A DNA stretch of 64,000 nt from contig JACRBZ010000071.1 of assembly GCA_016219185.1 (NCBI GenBank), forward strand, positions 51,814 to 115,813, read 5' to 3'. Each line of letters opens with the position of its first letter. The first letter of the stretch is position 1. The translations under genes were made by a program, and so were the position numbers. The notes beneath the pieces are model-generated. The model saw nothing but the letters and a program-made list of their open reading frames with translations, was not told the origin of the DNA and made no database searches. The DNA is from Deltaproteobacteria bacterium (GTDB lineage Bacteria > Desulfobacterota > Desulfobacteria > Desulfobacterales > Desulfatirhabdiaceae). Of this stretch, positions 1 to 8,677 are shown piece after piece.

Positions 1-1
1 C

Positions 2-724
2 TGTTTCCGGTCGCTTTTTCGCAATACCCGCAATTTCATCCAGGAAGGCAAGATAGCCTATCAGATGGAAATCTGGTTGTGGCTGGCTGCCCTTGCGTTT
101 CATTACGCGTTTCTGACTGTAATCATCCGGCATATGCGCCTGTTTACGGAACCGGTTCCCGCCTTGATTAAACTGGTTGAATCCGTGGACAGCTTCTTCC
201 GGCTTGAAATCCTGACCGATGCAGTGAGAATCGGGGTTCCCGGCGTCTACATGTCGGGGCTGGTGCTTCTGGCCGCGGTGACGTTTTTGTTTGTCCGGCG
301 GATTGTGCTTCCCCAGGTCAAATACATTTCCCTGCCCGCGGACTTCTTTCCCCTCTTTCTCATTTTCGGAATCGCCTTTACCGGCATTCTGATGCGGTAT
401 TTTTCAAAAGTGAACATTCGGGCGGCAAAAGAACTGGCGCTGGGTCTGGTTTCCCTTCATCCGACCATTCCCCCTGGCATTGGTGCGATATTTTACGTCC
501 ATCTGTTTTTTGTCTGTATCCTGTTGGCCTATTTTCCCTTCAGCAAGCTGATGCACATGGGAGGTGTTTTCCTGAGCCCCACTCGAAATCTTCCGGGTAA
601 CAGCCGTGCAGTCAGACATGTCAACCCATGGAACTATCCTGTTGAAGTTCATACCTACGAAGAGTATGAAGAAGAATTCAGGGAAAAAATGATAGAGGCT
701 GGACTGCCAGTGGAAAAGGAGTAA
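2..724 (+). CDS. dsrM: DsrM, sulfite reduction-associated membrane cytochrome b subunit (5' truncated)
   Basis: This is the C-terminal ~240 residues of DsrM. The frame is open from base 2 with no stop, so the true start lies upstream of the window and an ATG at 65 is internal. DsrM is the NarI-like, heme b-binding inner-membrane subunit of DsrMKJOP, which links the menaquinone pool to reduction of the DsrC trisulfide in dissimilatory sulfate reduction. The sequence shows several hydrophobic helices, histidines in helix contexts (FHYAF, IRHMR, YVHLFF) suited to heme ligation, and the conserved tail HMGGVFLSPTRN. The stop is followed after 4 bases by dsrK, whose Shine-Dalgarno (AAGGAG) lies in the dsrM end. 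The family is clear from sequence and context. Confidence 0.93.
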   Translation, partial: CFRSLFRNTRNFIQEGKIAYQMEIWLWLAALAFHYAFLTVIIRHMRLFTEPVPALIKLVESVDSFFRLEILTDAVRIGVPGVYMSGLVLLAAVTFLFVRRIVLPQVKYISLPADFFPLFLIFGIAFTGILMRYFSKVNIRAAKELALGLVSLHPTIPPGIGAIFYVHLFFVCILLAYFPFSKLMHMGGVFLSPTRNLPGNSRAVRHVNPWNYPVEVHTYEEYEEEFREKMIEAGLPVEKE

Positions 725-728
725 GTAA

Positions 729-2351
729 ATGTCAGACTTTCCAAAACCAGATCAATTGTTATCCAATATAGATCGAACGCCGCCCCAGACAGATTGGATG
801 GACACTCCGGTGAACATTCGAAAGGGAATGTACTGTTATGCGGCAAACCCAAAAAGCGTTGAATACACACACCTTCCTTTCGCGCATCAGTGGAATCCGA
901 TGGATGAGGACTGGAAGCTTCCTGAAAACTGGAAAGAAATCCTTCATGAAGGGTTCAAGGTGAGGCTGGAGAGATTCCGCTCCTTTAAGCTGTTTATGGA
1001 CATTTGTGTGCGCTGCGGGGCCTGTGCCGACAAATGCCATTTTTTCATCGGAACCGGCGATCCCAAAAACATGCCGGTATTAAGGGCTGAACTGCTTCGC
1101 TCCATTTACCGCAATGATTTTACCGCTGCGGGAAAGATTCTGGGAAGACTGGCCGGCGCCAGACCCCTGACCGTGGAAGTTCTAAAGGAATTGTGGTATT
1201 ATTTCTTTCAGTGCACGGAATGCCGGCGGTGTTCGATTTTCTGCCCTTACGGCATAGACACGGCGGAAATTACGATGATGGCCAGAGAACTCTTCAACCT
1301 GATCGGCCTCAACATCGACTGGATTGCAACGCCTGTAGCCAATTGTTACCGTACCGGTAACCATCTGGGGATACAGCCCCATGCGTTTAAGGACATGCTC
1401 GAATTCTTCGTGGATGACCTTGAGGAGATTACCGGGGTTCGGGTGGAACCCAATTTCAATAAAAAAGGCGCGGACATTCTCTTTATCACGCCGTCCGGAG
1501 ACGTGTTTGCCGATCCGGGAACCTATACCTGCATGGGCTATTTACTTCTGTTTCATTATCTGAAAGAAGAATACGGCCTGGATGTCACCTGGAGCACCTA
1601 TGCTTCCGAAGGCGGAAATTTCGGCTCCTTTACCTCTCATGAAATGATGAAGCGGCTCAACTCCAAGATGTACGCCGAGGCCAAGCGCCTGGGTGTCAAA
1701 TGGATACTTGGCGGGGAATGCGGTCACATGTGGCGGGTTATCAACCAGTACATGGATACGCTGAACGGGCCGGCGGATTTTCTCGAGGTGCCTGTCTCTC
1801 CCATAACTGGCACGGTGTTTGAAAACGCCAAATCCACCAAGATGGTTCACCTCTCGGAATTTACGGCGGATCTGATCAAACACAAAAAACTGAATCTGGA
1901 TCCCAGCCGCAACGATAATCTCATCCTGACTTATCACGATTCCTGCAATCCCTCACGGGGCATGGGAATGTTTGATGAGCCCCGGTATGTCATTCAGAGC
2001 GTGGCCAATAACTTCTATGAAATGCCGCCCAACACCATTCGGGAGCAGACCTTCTGCTGCGGAAGCGGTTCAGGGCTGAATGCCGGTGAAAATATGGAGC
2101 TGCGGCTGACCGGCGGTCTTCCCAGAGCCAATGCCGTCAAACATGTCCACGAAAAATACGGTGTCAACATGCTGGCAACGATCTGCGCCATTGACCGGGC
2201 CGCGCTTCCGACGCTGATGGATTACTGGGTTCCCGGGGTCGGTGTAACGGGAGTTACCGAAATGGTGGCCAATGCGCTGATCCTTCCCGGAGAAGGTGAA
2301 AGAACCACGAACCTGCGCGGAGAGCCGCTGCCAGGAATGGAGGATGAATAA
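729..2351 (+). CDS. dsrK: DsrK, HdrD-like iron-sulfur catalytic subunit of the Dsr membrane complex
   Basis: DsrK is the cytoplasmic, membrane-associated HdrD-like subunit thought to reduce the DsrC trisulfide with electrons delivered by DsrM. Two classical 4Fe-4S motifs are visible: C93-x2-C96-x2-C99-x3-C103 and C162-x2-C165-x2-C168-x3-C172. The C-terminal half carries heterodisulfide-reductase-type (CCG) cysteine motifs, including GGECGHMWR, YHDSCNPSRG and FCCGSGSG, which bind the noncubane catalytic cluster in this family. Length (540 aa) is normal for DsrK. The start has a good AAGGAG site, and the stop TAA shares its last A with the dsrJ ATG, indicating coupled translation. Confidence 0.96.
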   Translation: MSDFPKPDQLLSNIDRTPPQTDWMDTPVNIRKGMYCYAANPKSVEYTHLPFAHQWNPMDEDWKLPENWKEILHEGFKVRLERFRSFKLFMDICVRCGACADKCHFFIGTGDPKNMPVLRAELLRSIYRNDFTAAGKILGRLAGARPLTVEVLKELWYYFFQCTECRRCSIFCPYGIDTAEITMMARELFNLIGLNIDWIATPVANCYRTGNHLGIQPHAFKDMLEFFVDDLEEITGVRVEPNFNKKGADILFITPSGDVFADPGTYTCMGYLLLFHYLKEEYGLDVTWSTYASEGGNFGSFTSHEMMKRLNSKMYAEAKRLGVKWILGGECGHMWRVINQYMDTLNGPADFLEVPVSPITGTVFENAKSTKMVHLSEFTADLIKHKKLNLDPSRNDNLILTYHDSCNPSRGMGMFDEPRYVIQSVANNFYEMPPNTIREQTFCCGSGSGLNAGENMELRLTGGLPRANAVKHVHEKYGVNMLATICAIDRAALPTLMDYWVPGVGVTGVTEMVANALILPGEGERTTNLRGEPLPGMEDE

Positions 2352-2764
2352 TGAATGATAAAAAAATATTTCTTATAAAAGACAAGAAATATATCATTGC
2401 GGGATTGGTCGTTTTTATCGCCTTGTTTACATTCCCTTTCTGGTACAATTCGGGAAAGGCTGCGCCCGCTCCGGAGCTTAAGCTGACCGAAAAAGCCAAG
2501 GCGGCCAAAGAATGCGTGATGCCGACAGCGTATATGAGGGCTGAACACATGCAGCTTCTGGATGTCTGGCGGCATTCGGTAGTCAGAAATTCCGACAATA
2601 TCTATGTCAATCCCAGTGGTAAGGCATATACCATGAGTCTTTCCAATACCTGCCTGGATTGTCACTCGAACAAGGCTGATTTCTGTGACAAATGCCATGA
2701 CTATGCTTCGGTGAGACCTTACTGCTTTGACTGCCATATCGACAAACCGAAGGAGATAAAGTGA
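2351..2764 (+). CDS. dsrJ: DsrJ, periplasmic triheme cytochrome c
   Basis: A 137-aa cytochrome c with an N-terminal membrane anchor (about residues 13-33) and three CxxCH heme motifs at C101-H105, C112-H116 and C125-H129 near the C-terminus. A cysteine upstream (C55, in KECVMP) matches the conserved residue proposed as distal ligand of one heme in DsrJ proteins; that assignment is family knowledge. It works in the periplasm with DsrO. The gene overlaps dsrK by one base and its TGA overlaps the dsrO start, so the operon is tightly coupled. Confidence 0.95.
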   Translation: MNDKKIFLIKDKKYIIAGLVVFIALFTFPFWYNSGKAAPAPELKLTEKAKAAKECVMPTAYMRAEHMQLLDVWRHSVVRNSDNIYVNPSGKAYTMSLSNTCLDCHSNKADFCDKCHDYASVRPYCFDCHIDKPKEIK

Positions 2765-3552
2765 TGGAAAGCAGCAGAAGACGCTTCTTGACAATGGCCG
2801 GGGTTGCTGTTCTGGGCATCGGCGCCAAACCGGTTCTGGATGTTCTGGCATCCGGGCAGGGAGAGGCTACGGGCCAATTTGAAATCAAACAAGGGGATGG
2901 CGCGCTCAAGGCCAAGCAGTGGGCCATGGTGGTTGATACGCGCAAGATAAAAAAAGCCTCTGATCTGGAGCCCATGATCAGTGCCTGCCACAAGATTCAC
3001 AACGTTCCCACGATGGAGAACAAAAACCACGAAATCAAATGGATATGGGAAGAAGAATACCATTACGCATTTCCGACGGAAACCAATAAATTCCTGAGCG
3101 AGCATGCGGAACATGTTCCGTTTCTGGTGCTGTGTAATCACTGCGAAAACCCGCCCTGCGTGCGCGCCTGTCCTACGAAAGCGACGTTTAAGCGGGAAAG
3201 TGACGGTATCGTCATGATGGACTTCCACCGCTGTATCGGGTGCCGGTTCTGCATGGCTGCATGTCCTTTCGGTGCCAGAAGCTTTAATTTCAGGGACCCC
3301 AGGCCCTTTATCAAGGACCTCAACAAGGAATATCCGACCCGGATGAAAGGCGTTGTTGAAAAATGCAATTTCTGCACGGAACGGCTTGCTGTCGGGAAAC
3401 TGCCCGCCTGTGTCGAAGTGTCCAACGGCATCCTGACATTCGGGGACCTCTATGATCCCAATTCCGCAGTCAGGGAATTGTTAAAAGCCAATTTCACCAT
3501 TCGTCGGAAGCAGAGTCTGGGAACAGAGCCTTCAGTTTACTATATCGTGTGA
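2764..3552 (+). CDS. dsrO: DsrO, periplasmic ferredoxin-like subunit (Tat substrate)
   Basis: A 262-aa iron-sulfur protein with an N-terminal twin-arginine signal (SRRRFLTMAGVAVLG), so it is exported folded. Ferredoxin-type motifs include CNHCENPPCVRACP, CIGCRFCMAACPFG and CNFCTERLAVGKLPAC, as in the NrfC/HybA-like electron-transfer family. DsrO passes electrons between DsrJ and the quinone-interacting DsrP. The ATG at 2764 overlaps the dsrJ stop (TGATG). A GTG one codon upstream is an alternative start but adds only one residue. Confidence 0.95.
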   Translation: MESSRRRFLTMAGVAVLGIGAKPVLDVLASGQGEATGQFEIKQGDGALKAKQWAMVVDTRKIKKASDLEPMISACHKIHNVPTMENKNHEIKWIWEEEYHYAFPTETNKFLSEHAEHVPFLVLCNHCENPPCVRACPTKATFKRESDGIVMMDFHRCIGCRFCMAACPFGARSFNFRDPRPFIKDLNKEYPTRMKGVVEKCNFCTERLAVGKLPACVEVSNGILTFGDLYDPNSAVRELLKANFTIRRKQSLGTEPSVYYIV

Positions 3553-3559
3553 GGTGGTT

Positions 3560-4717
3560 ATGCTTGAATTAGCCTTAAAGGGAAACAAAAAATATTTCGG
3601 CTGGATAACAGCCCTGCTGGTTCTTGTCGGCATCGGATTCGGAGTTTATCTTCATCAGCTCGGATTCGGTTTGGGAATCACCGGCATGAGTCGGGACGTA
3701 TCCTGGGGATTTTACATTGCCCAGTTCACCTTTCTGGTCGGAGTCGCGGCCGGAGGCGTGATGGTGGTACTCCCGTATTATCTACATAATTACAAGGCAT
3801 TCGCGAAGGTCACCATTCTGGGTGAATTCCTGGCCATTGCCGCCATTACCATGTGCCTGCTCTTTATTCTGGTGGATTTAGGGCAGCCCATGCGCATGTT
3901 CAATGTTATTCTTTACCCGACGCCCAATTCGGTCCTGTTCTGGGATATGATCGTCTTAAACGGCTATCTCTTCCTGAACATCGTGATCGGCTGGAATGTG
4001 CTCGAGGCCGAAAGAAACAATGTACATTACCCGATGTGGCTCAAGCCCCTGATCTACATTTCCATTCCCTGGGCAGTGGGCATTCATACGGTTACGGCCT
4101 ATCTGTACTGCGGTCTTCCGGGCAGGGGATTCTGGCTCACGGCCATTCTGGCCCCCAGGTTTCTTTCCTCGGCGTTTGCCGCGGGTCCGGCCCTTCTGGT
4201 TCTGCTGTGCATGATTATCCGCAAGGTCACCAATTTTGATCCGGGCAAAGAGCAGATTCAGTCTTTGGCAAAAATCGTTGCCTATGCCATCTGTCTGAAC
4301 GTCTTTTTCTTTCTCTGCGAAGTGTTCGTGGTGTTTTACAGCCAAATTCCCGAGCACATGGATCATTTGAAATACCTGTTTGTCGGACTTCAGGGAAAGA
4401 GTTCTCTGGTTCCATGGATGTGGACATCCATGGCCCTGATGGTTATCAGCATCATTCTTCTGGTCAATCCCGTCACCCGCAAAAATGAAAGTGTCCTGAC
4501 GGTCGCCTGTCTGACGGTTTTTGTCGGCACCTGGATTGACAAGGGGCTGGGAATGATCTCCGGCGGATTTGTGCCTTCCCCCCTTCACCATGTCACGGAG
4601 TATTCGCCCACGTTCCCTGAGATTCTTATTACGATAGGTGTTTACGGAGCGGGATTCCTGGTGCTGACCATTCTCTATAAAATGGCGGTTGGCGTTAAGG
4701 AAGAAGTCCGGTCTTAA
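3560..4717 (+). CDS. dsrP: DsrP, NrfD-like polytopic quinone-interacting subunit
   Basis: A very hydrophobic protein of ~385 aa with about ten predicted membrane helices, matching the NrfD/PsrC family to which DsrP belongs. It forms the second quinone module of DsrMKJOP, paired with DsrO. The ATG at 3560 follows a GAGGTGG Shine-Dalgarno; an upstream in-frame GTG at 3554 lies inside that site and is less likely. It is the last gene of the dsr operon and is followed by an intrinsic terminator. Confidence 0.95.
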   Translation: MLELALKGNKKYFGWITALLVLVGIGFGVYLHQLGFGLGITGMSRDVSWGFYIAQFTFLVGVAAGGVMVVLPYYLHNYKAFAKVTILGEFLAIAAITMCLLFILVDLGQPMRMFNVILYPTPNSVLFWDMIVLNGYLFLNIVIGWNVLEAERNNVHYPMWLKPLIYISIPWAVGIHTVTAYLYCGLPGRGFWLTAILAPRFLSSAFAAGPALLVLLCMIIRKVTNFDPGKEQIQSLAKIVAYAICLNVFFFLCEVFVVFYSQIPEHMDHLKYLFVGLQGKSSLVPWMWTSMALMVISIILLVNPVTRKNESVLTVACLTVFVGTWIDKGLGMISGGFVPSPLHHVTEYSPTFPEILITIGVYGAGFLVLTILYKMAVGVKEEVRS

Positions 4718-4739
4718 TTACTCACTGCGTTACCATTTG

Positions 4740-4775
4740 AAGGGCATCTTTTGAAAAAAGAGATGCCCTTTTTTT
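4740..4775 (+). terminator. Intrinsic terminator of the dsr operon
   Basis: Perfect 10-bp inverted repeat AAGGGCATCT / AGATGCCCTT (4740-4749 and 4761-4770). An A/T loop separates the arms, and the 3' arm runs into seven T residues. It lies 23 bases after the dsrP stop and just before the glnE start. Confidence 0.88.
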
Positions 4776-4795
4776 ATGAAACCAAGGGCAGGATC

Positions 4796-7681
4796 ATGGA
4801 ATCGTTCATGGAGCTTTCAGAAAAACTGACAGAAGAAGCCGGCCGGAAATGGGAAGCATTGCAACACGCTGCCCTGCGTCAACGGGTGACCTTTTCGGAA
4901 GATGCCTTCCATGGATCCCTTCGGCCGGTTCTTGCATTCAGCGACTTTATATCGCAAAACTGCACGCGTTATCCGCTGATGCTTCAGGACCTGGTTCAGG
5001 GCGGGGATCTTTTTCGGTTGTATTCGAAGGAAGAATACGGCCCGAAACTTCAGCAGTGCCTTCCTGACGAACCGAATGAAACTTCCATCGGGACGTGCCT
5101 GCGGCATTTCCGGCGAAGGGAAATGGTCCGTATCGCCTGGCGGGATCTGGCCGGATGGGCGGATCTTCAGGAAACCATGGACTGCCTGTCTTCCCTGGCG
5201 GATTCCTGCCTGAATCAAGTGGAAACAATTTTGTACGACAGGCTTTGCCGGGAATACGGAATCCCCGTGAATGCCGAAGGAACGGTGCAAAGGCTGGTGG
5301 TGCTGGCGATGGGAAAGCTCGGTGCCGGGGAACTGAACTATTCATCGGATATCGATCTGATTTTTGCCTATCCGGATTCCGGCAACACGGTGAACGGGCC
5401 TGCCCAAATAAGCAACGAGGCTTTTTTCATTCATCTCTGCCGTCGGCTGATTGCCGTCTTATCCAAGCCGACTTCTGAAGGGTTTGTGTTCCGGGTGGAC
5501 ACCAATCTAAGGCCTTTTGGCGAAAATGGTCCCCTGGTGATGAGCTTTGACAACATGGAGGATTACTATCTTCGTCAGGGCCGGGAATGGGAGCGTTATG
5601 CCTGGATCAAGGCGCGTGTGGCCGCGGGAGACATTGAGGCCGGTTCCCGGCTCCTTTTGAGTCTTAAGCCCTTTGTGTTTCGCCGATACCTGGATTTCGG
5701 TGTTTTTGACGCACTGCGGGAAATGAAAATGAAAATTTCCCGGGAAGTCAGTCGAAAATCGATGGCGGGAAATATTAAACTCGGTTCCGGCGGTATTCGG
5801 GAAATTGAATTTTTCGGACAGATTTTTCAACTGACCCGGGGAGGAATCAATCCCGAACTCCAGGATCGTTCGATTTTGAAGGTGCTGGCCCTGCTTGCCG
5901 GAAAACAGATGATATCACAGAAGGTGCACGACCATCTGTTTCAGGCATATATTTTTTTACGCCGAACCGAACACCGGCTGCAGGAGTTCGCAGATCAGCA
6001 GACGCATCAAATTCCTGCGGATTCAGAAGGGTGCGAGCGTCTTAGCGCTGCAATGGGCTTTTTAGACACGCAGTCGTTTTTTAACGAATTATCAAGGCAA
6101 ATGGGCCGGGTCCATAAACATTTCAACACCCTTCTGGAAAATCCGCAACCAAACGCTGTGGCTGCTTCCGACCCATCCATGGAATCTCTTCTGAGCGCTG
6201 TCTGGCTGGCGCCGGCGGACCGGGAACAGGATAAAAAATCGCTTGAGAATATGGGATTTCTTCATTCCGATACGGTGCTGGATCTGCTGGACGGTCTTCG
6301 CACGGATTCCGCCACCCGTGCGCTCAGCAGTGAAGGCCGGCAGCGGCTGGATCGCCTGATTCCCTTTCTCCTCAAGGAAACGCTTCCCCTGGATCAGCAA
6401 GATCTGGCCCTTAACCGGACCCTGGACATTCTGAAGGCCATAGAGCGTCGCACCAGCTATCTGGCGCTTTTGCTGGAAAATCCGCACGCCCGGCTTCACC
6501 TGGTGAAGCTGGCTCATGCCAGCCCGATGATTGCCACGCTGCTGTCCCGGCATCCGGCCCTTCTGGATGAGCTTCTGGATACCCGCACGCTGTATACCCC
6601 TCCTGAAAAGGCAGAGCTGGAGGCTGAAATCGCGGAAAAAATGCGCCTGATTCCTTCACAGGATCTGGAATATCAGATCGAGCACCTTTGTATCTTCAAA
6701 CAGGTCAACATGCTTCGTGTGGCGGCTGCGGACGTGACGGGGGCCCTTCCGCTCATGCGAACCAGCGATCATTTGACCGAGATTGCTGAAACAGTGCTGA
6801 ATCAGGTGCTGGAGCTGAGCTGGAAGCATTTGGTTGCAAAACACGGAACGCCTTTCAGTTCGCTTGAGGGCATTGTCTGCAACAAGGGATTTGCGGTGAT
6901 TGCTTATGGAAAACTGGGTGGAATCGAGCTGGGGTATGGCTCTGATCTGGATCTGGTATTTCTGCACGCCGGAGACCCGGGTGAAACCGATGGCGGCACT
7001 CCGCTTGATAATTTTCAGTTTTTCGCCCGATTGGGGCAGCGGGTGATACACATGCTGACCGCGAGAACACCGGCCGGAAAACTCTATGAAGTGGATATGC
7101 GGCTGAGACCCAGTGGCAGTTCCGGAGTCCTGGTCAGCCATATAGATGCTTTTGAGCAGTATCAAACCGGGAAAGCCTGGACCTGGGAACATCAGGCACT
7201 GGTTAGATCAAGGCCGATTGGCGGGGATACCCGGGTCTGCGAACGCTTTCAGGCCATTCGGCGAAAGGTGATCGCACAAAGCCGGGAACCCGAAGTTCTT
7301 CGCAGTGAAGTCGGGGAAATGCGCGAGAGGCTGCGAAGGGAACATGCCAATAAAGATCCGCAGCGATTTGATATCAAACAGGATATCGGAGGAATTATTG
7401 ATATTGAATTCCTGGTCCAATATCTCGTGCTTTCAAATTCCCATGAACATCTGGCCCTGCTTCAGTGGACCGATAATGTCCGTCTCTTGCAAACCCTGAT
7501 TGAAACCGGAATCCTGGCGGATTATCAGGCCCATTTTCTCAAGGAAGCCTATCTGACGTATCGGGCTGCTGTTCATCGATTAAACCTTCAGGAAAGACCG
7601 GCGGTTGTTTCCGAAGACCGGTTCCGATCTCTGCGGGAAAACGTCGCAATGATATGGAAGCACTACATGCTCACTTCATAG
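4796..7681 (+). CDS. glnE: Bifunctional glutamine synthetase adenylyltransferase/deadenylase
   Basis: GlnE (~961 aa, E. coli 946) adenylylates and deadenylylates glutamine synthetase in response to PII, tuning ammonium assimilation. Both nucleotidyltransferase halves are present: GKLGAGELNYSSDIDLIFAY in the N-terminal domain and GKLGGIELGYGSDLDLVFLH in the C-terminal one, each with the paired acidic metal ligands. FRVDTNLRPFG and YEVDMRLRPSG are the matching second motifs. The ATG at 4796 is chosen because the longer frame would start at a TTG inside the dsr terminator. A purine-rich GGCAGG precedes this ATG. Its promoter is not obvious, so read-through from dsr is possible. Confidence 0.95.
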   Translation: MESFMELSEKLTEEAGRKWEALQHAALRQRVTFSEDAFHGSLRPVLAFSDFISQNCTRYPLMLQDLVQGGDLFRLYSKEEYGPKLQQCLPDEPNETSIGTCLRHFRRREMVRIAWRDLAGWADLQETMDCLSSLADSCLNQVETILYDRLCREYGIPVNAEGTVQRLVVLAMGKLGAGELNYSSDIDLIFAYPDSGNTVNGPAQISNEAFFIHLCRRLIAVLSKPTSEGFVFRVDTNLRPFGENGPLVMSFDNMEDYYLRQGREWERYAWIKARVAAGDIEAGSRLLLSLKPFVFRRYLDFGVFDALREMKMKISREVSRKSMAGNIKLGSGGIREIEFFGQIFQLTRGGINPELQDRSILKVLALLAGKQMISQKVHDHLFQAYIFLRRTEHRLQEFADQQTHQIPADSEGCERLSAAMGFLDTQSFFNELSRQMGRVHKHFNTLLENPQPNAVAASDPSMESLLSAVWLAPADREQDKKSLENMGFLHSDTVLDLLDGLRTDSATRALSSEGRQRLDRLIPFLLKETLPLDQQDLALNRTLDILKAIERRTSYLALLLENPHARLHLVKLAHASPMIATLLSRHPALLDELLDTRTLYTPPEKAELEAEIAEKMRLIPSQDLEYQIEHLCIFKQVNMLRVAAADVTGALPLMRTSDHLTEIAETVLNQVLELSWKHLVAKHGTPFSSLEGIVCNKGFAVIAYGKLGGIELGYGSDLDLVFLHAGDPGETDGGTPLDNFQFFARLGQRVIHMLTARTPAGKLYEVDMRLRPSGSSGVLVSHIDAFEQYQTGKAWTWEHQALVRSRPIGGDTRVCERFQAIRRKVIAQSREPEVLRSEVGEMRERLRREHANKDPQRFDIKQDIGGIIDIEFLVQYLVLSNSHEHLALLQWTDNVRLLQTLIETGILADYQAHFLKEAYLTYRAAVHRLNLQERPAVVSEDRFRSLRENVAMIWKHYMLTS

Positions 7682-7885
7682 TCGCCGGTCACTCTAAACC
7701 TTTTTATTGTTATCATGCGCCATTCTGATCTGATCGTCGATTCGACCCAATCGATATCAGAATAATAATAAAAAAACGAATAGTTAACCTTTAGAATCTG
7801 CAAATAAATATTTCGTGACGCAGCCCGTGCCATGATTCCGGCCGAAAATATTGAATGAATCACCGTCAGACTCTACATTGGATTA

Positions 7886-7913
7886 TTGACAATTCGGTCT
7901 TTTTTCTTAATAT
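7886..7913 (+). promoter_or_regulatory. Putative sigma70 promoter for the TetR gene
   Basis: TTGACA (7886-7891), a 16-bp spacer and TAATAT (7908-7913), about 110 bp upstream of the TetR start. The -10 box overlaps the first copy of the AATATCAGATA repeat, consistent with control by a bound repressor. Confidence 0.5.
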
Positions 7914-7972
7914 CAGATAAAATATTTCTGAATCAGTCAAGATAAATATTTTTCTTGACTAAATATCAGATA
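7909..7972. promoter_or_regulatory. Candidate TetR operator region (direct and inverted repeats)
   Basis: AATATCAGATA occurs at 7909-7919 and again at 7962-7972, 53 bp apart, which is close to five helical turns. Between them is an inverted repeat AGTCAAGA (7935-7942) / TCTTGACT (7953-7960). TetR proteins usually bind palindromes near their own promoters, so an autoregulatory operator is a reasonable inference; no binding evidence exists here. Confidence 0.4.
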
Positions 7973-8020
7973 TAAAATAAAAAAAAGTTTTGCAAATAAA
8001 TTTTGTTCAGGAATAGTTAC

Positions 8021-8650
8021 ATGGGAATTCAGGAAAGAAAAGAAAGAGAAAAAGAGCGGCGGCGGCAGCAGATTATCGTGGCGGCCAAACGGGTGTTTTC
8101 GGAAAAAGGGTTCAATAAGTCGACAATGGAAGACATTGCCAGCGAAGCCGAACTCAGTCCTGGAACCTTATACCTGTATTTCAAAAACAAGGAGGAATTG
8201 TATGCCTCCCTTTCATTGAGGATTCTGCAGTACCTTCATATTCGGGTCGAGCATGTCAACAAGGAAACGGATCTCTCGCCAAGTCAAAAATTAGACAAGC
8301 TGATCGAAGCCATGTATGATGTCTATGATTTCGACCCGCTGATTATCATCAATATGTTTCACCTTCAGTCCAGCGAAACGCTGAAAAATCTATCTCCCCG
8401 GCTCATGACCCAGATTGAAGAGTTGTCCCGTAAATCCATCGGTGCTATTTCAAGCATTTTTCGGGAAGGTGTCGAAAAAGGCGTTTTTATCGACAAACAC
8501 CCGGTTGCCCTTTCGGATATCTTCTGGTCGATGTTTTCAGGGGTTATCCTTTGGGAAGCCAGCAAGAAAATCATGAATGAAGATAAGGATTATTTGAAAA
8601 AAACCCTGGCCATTGCCTTTGAAATTTTCTCACAGGGCGTGAAAAAATAA
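8021..8650 (+). CDS. TetR/AcrR family transcriptional regulator
   Basis: A 209-aa TetR-family repressor. The N-terminal helix-turn-helix is clear ([20 protein letters not shown], then [19 protein letters not shown], about residues 15-60), followed by the all-helical ligand-binding domain. The ATG at 8021 follows a CAGGAA site; the longer frame begins at a TTG without support. It ends 28 bp from the convergent acyl-CoA synthetase/GNAT gene. In related bacteria such regulators often control fatty-acid or CoA metabolism, but the target here is not shown by sequence. Confidence 0.9.
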   Translation: MGIQERKEREKERRRQQIIVAAKRVFSEKGFNKSTMEDIASEAELSPGTLYLYFKNKEELYASLSLRILQYLHIRVEHVNKETDLSPSQKLDKLIEAMYDVYDFDPLIIINMFHLQSSETLKNLSPRLMTQIEELSRKSIGAISSIFREGVEKGVFIDKHPVALSDIFWSMFSGVILWEASKKIMNEDKDYLKKTLAIAFEIFSQGVKK

Positions 8651-8677
8651 ATATTCGCACGCCAATAATGCCTTCTG

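Larger units (their letters stand above)
7682..8020. other. AT-rich intergenic regulatory region upstream of the TetR gene
   Basis: A 339-bp gap with no convincing gene. It is strongly AT-rich and holds a good sigma70-type promoter, an 8-bp inverted repeat and an 11-bp direct repeat, described in separate entries. ATATCAGA also occurs once more at about 7754-7761. Confidence 0.7.

Noticed and set aside
4751..4795. A longer N-terminus for GlnE from a TTG
   Set aside because: That start lies inside the dsr terminator hairpin and lacks a ribosome site; the ATG at 4796 fits better.
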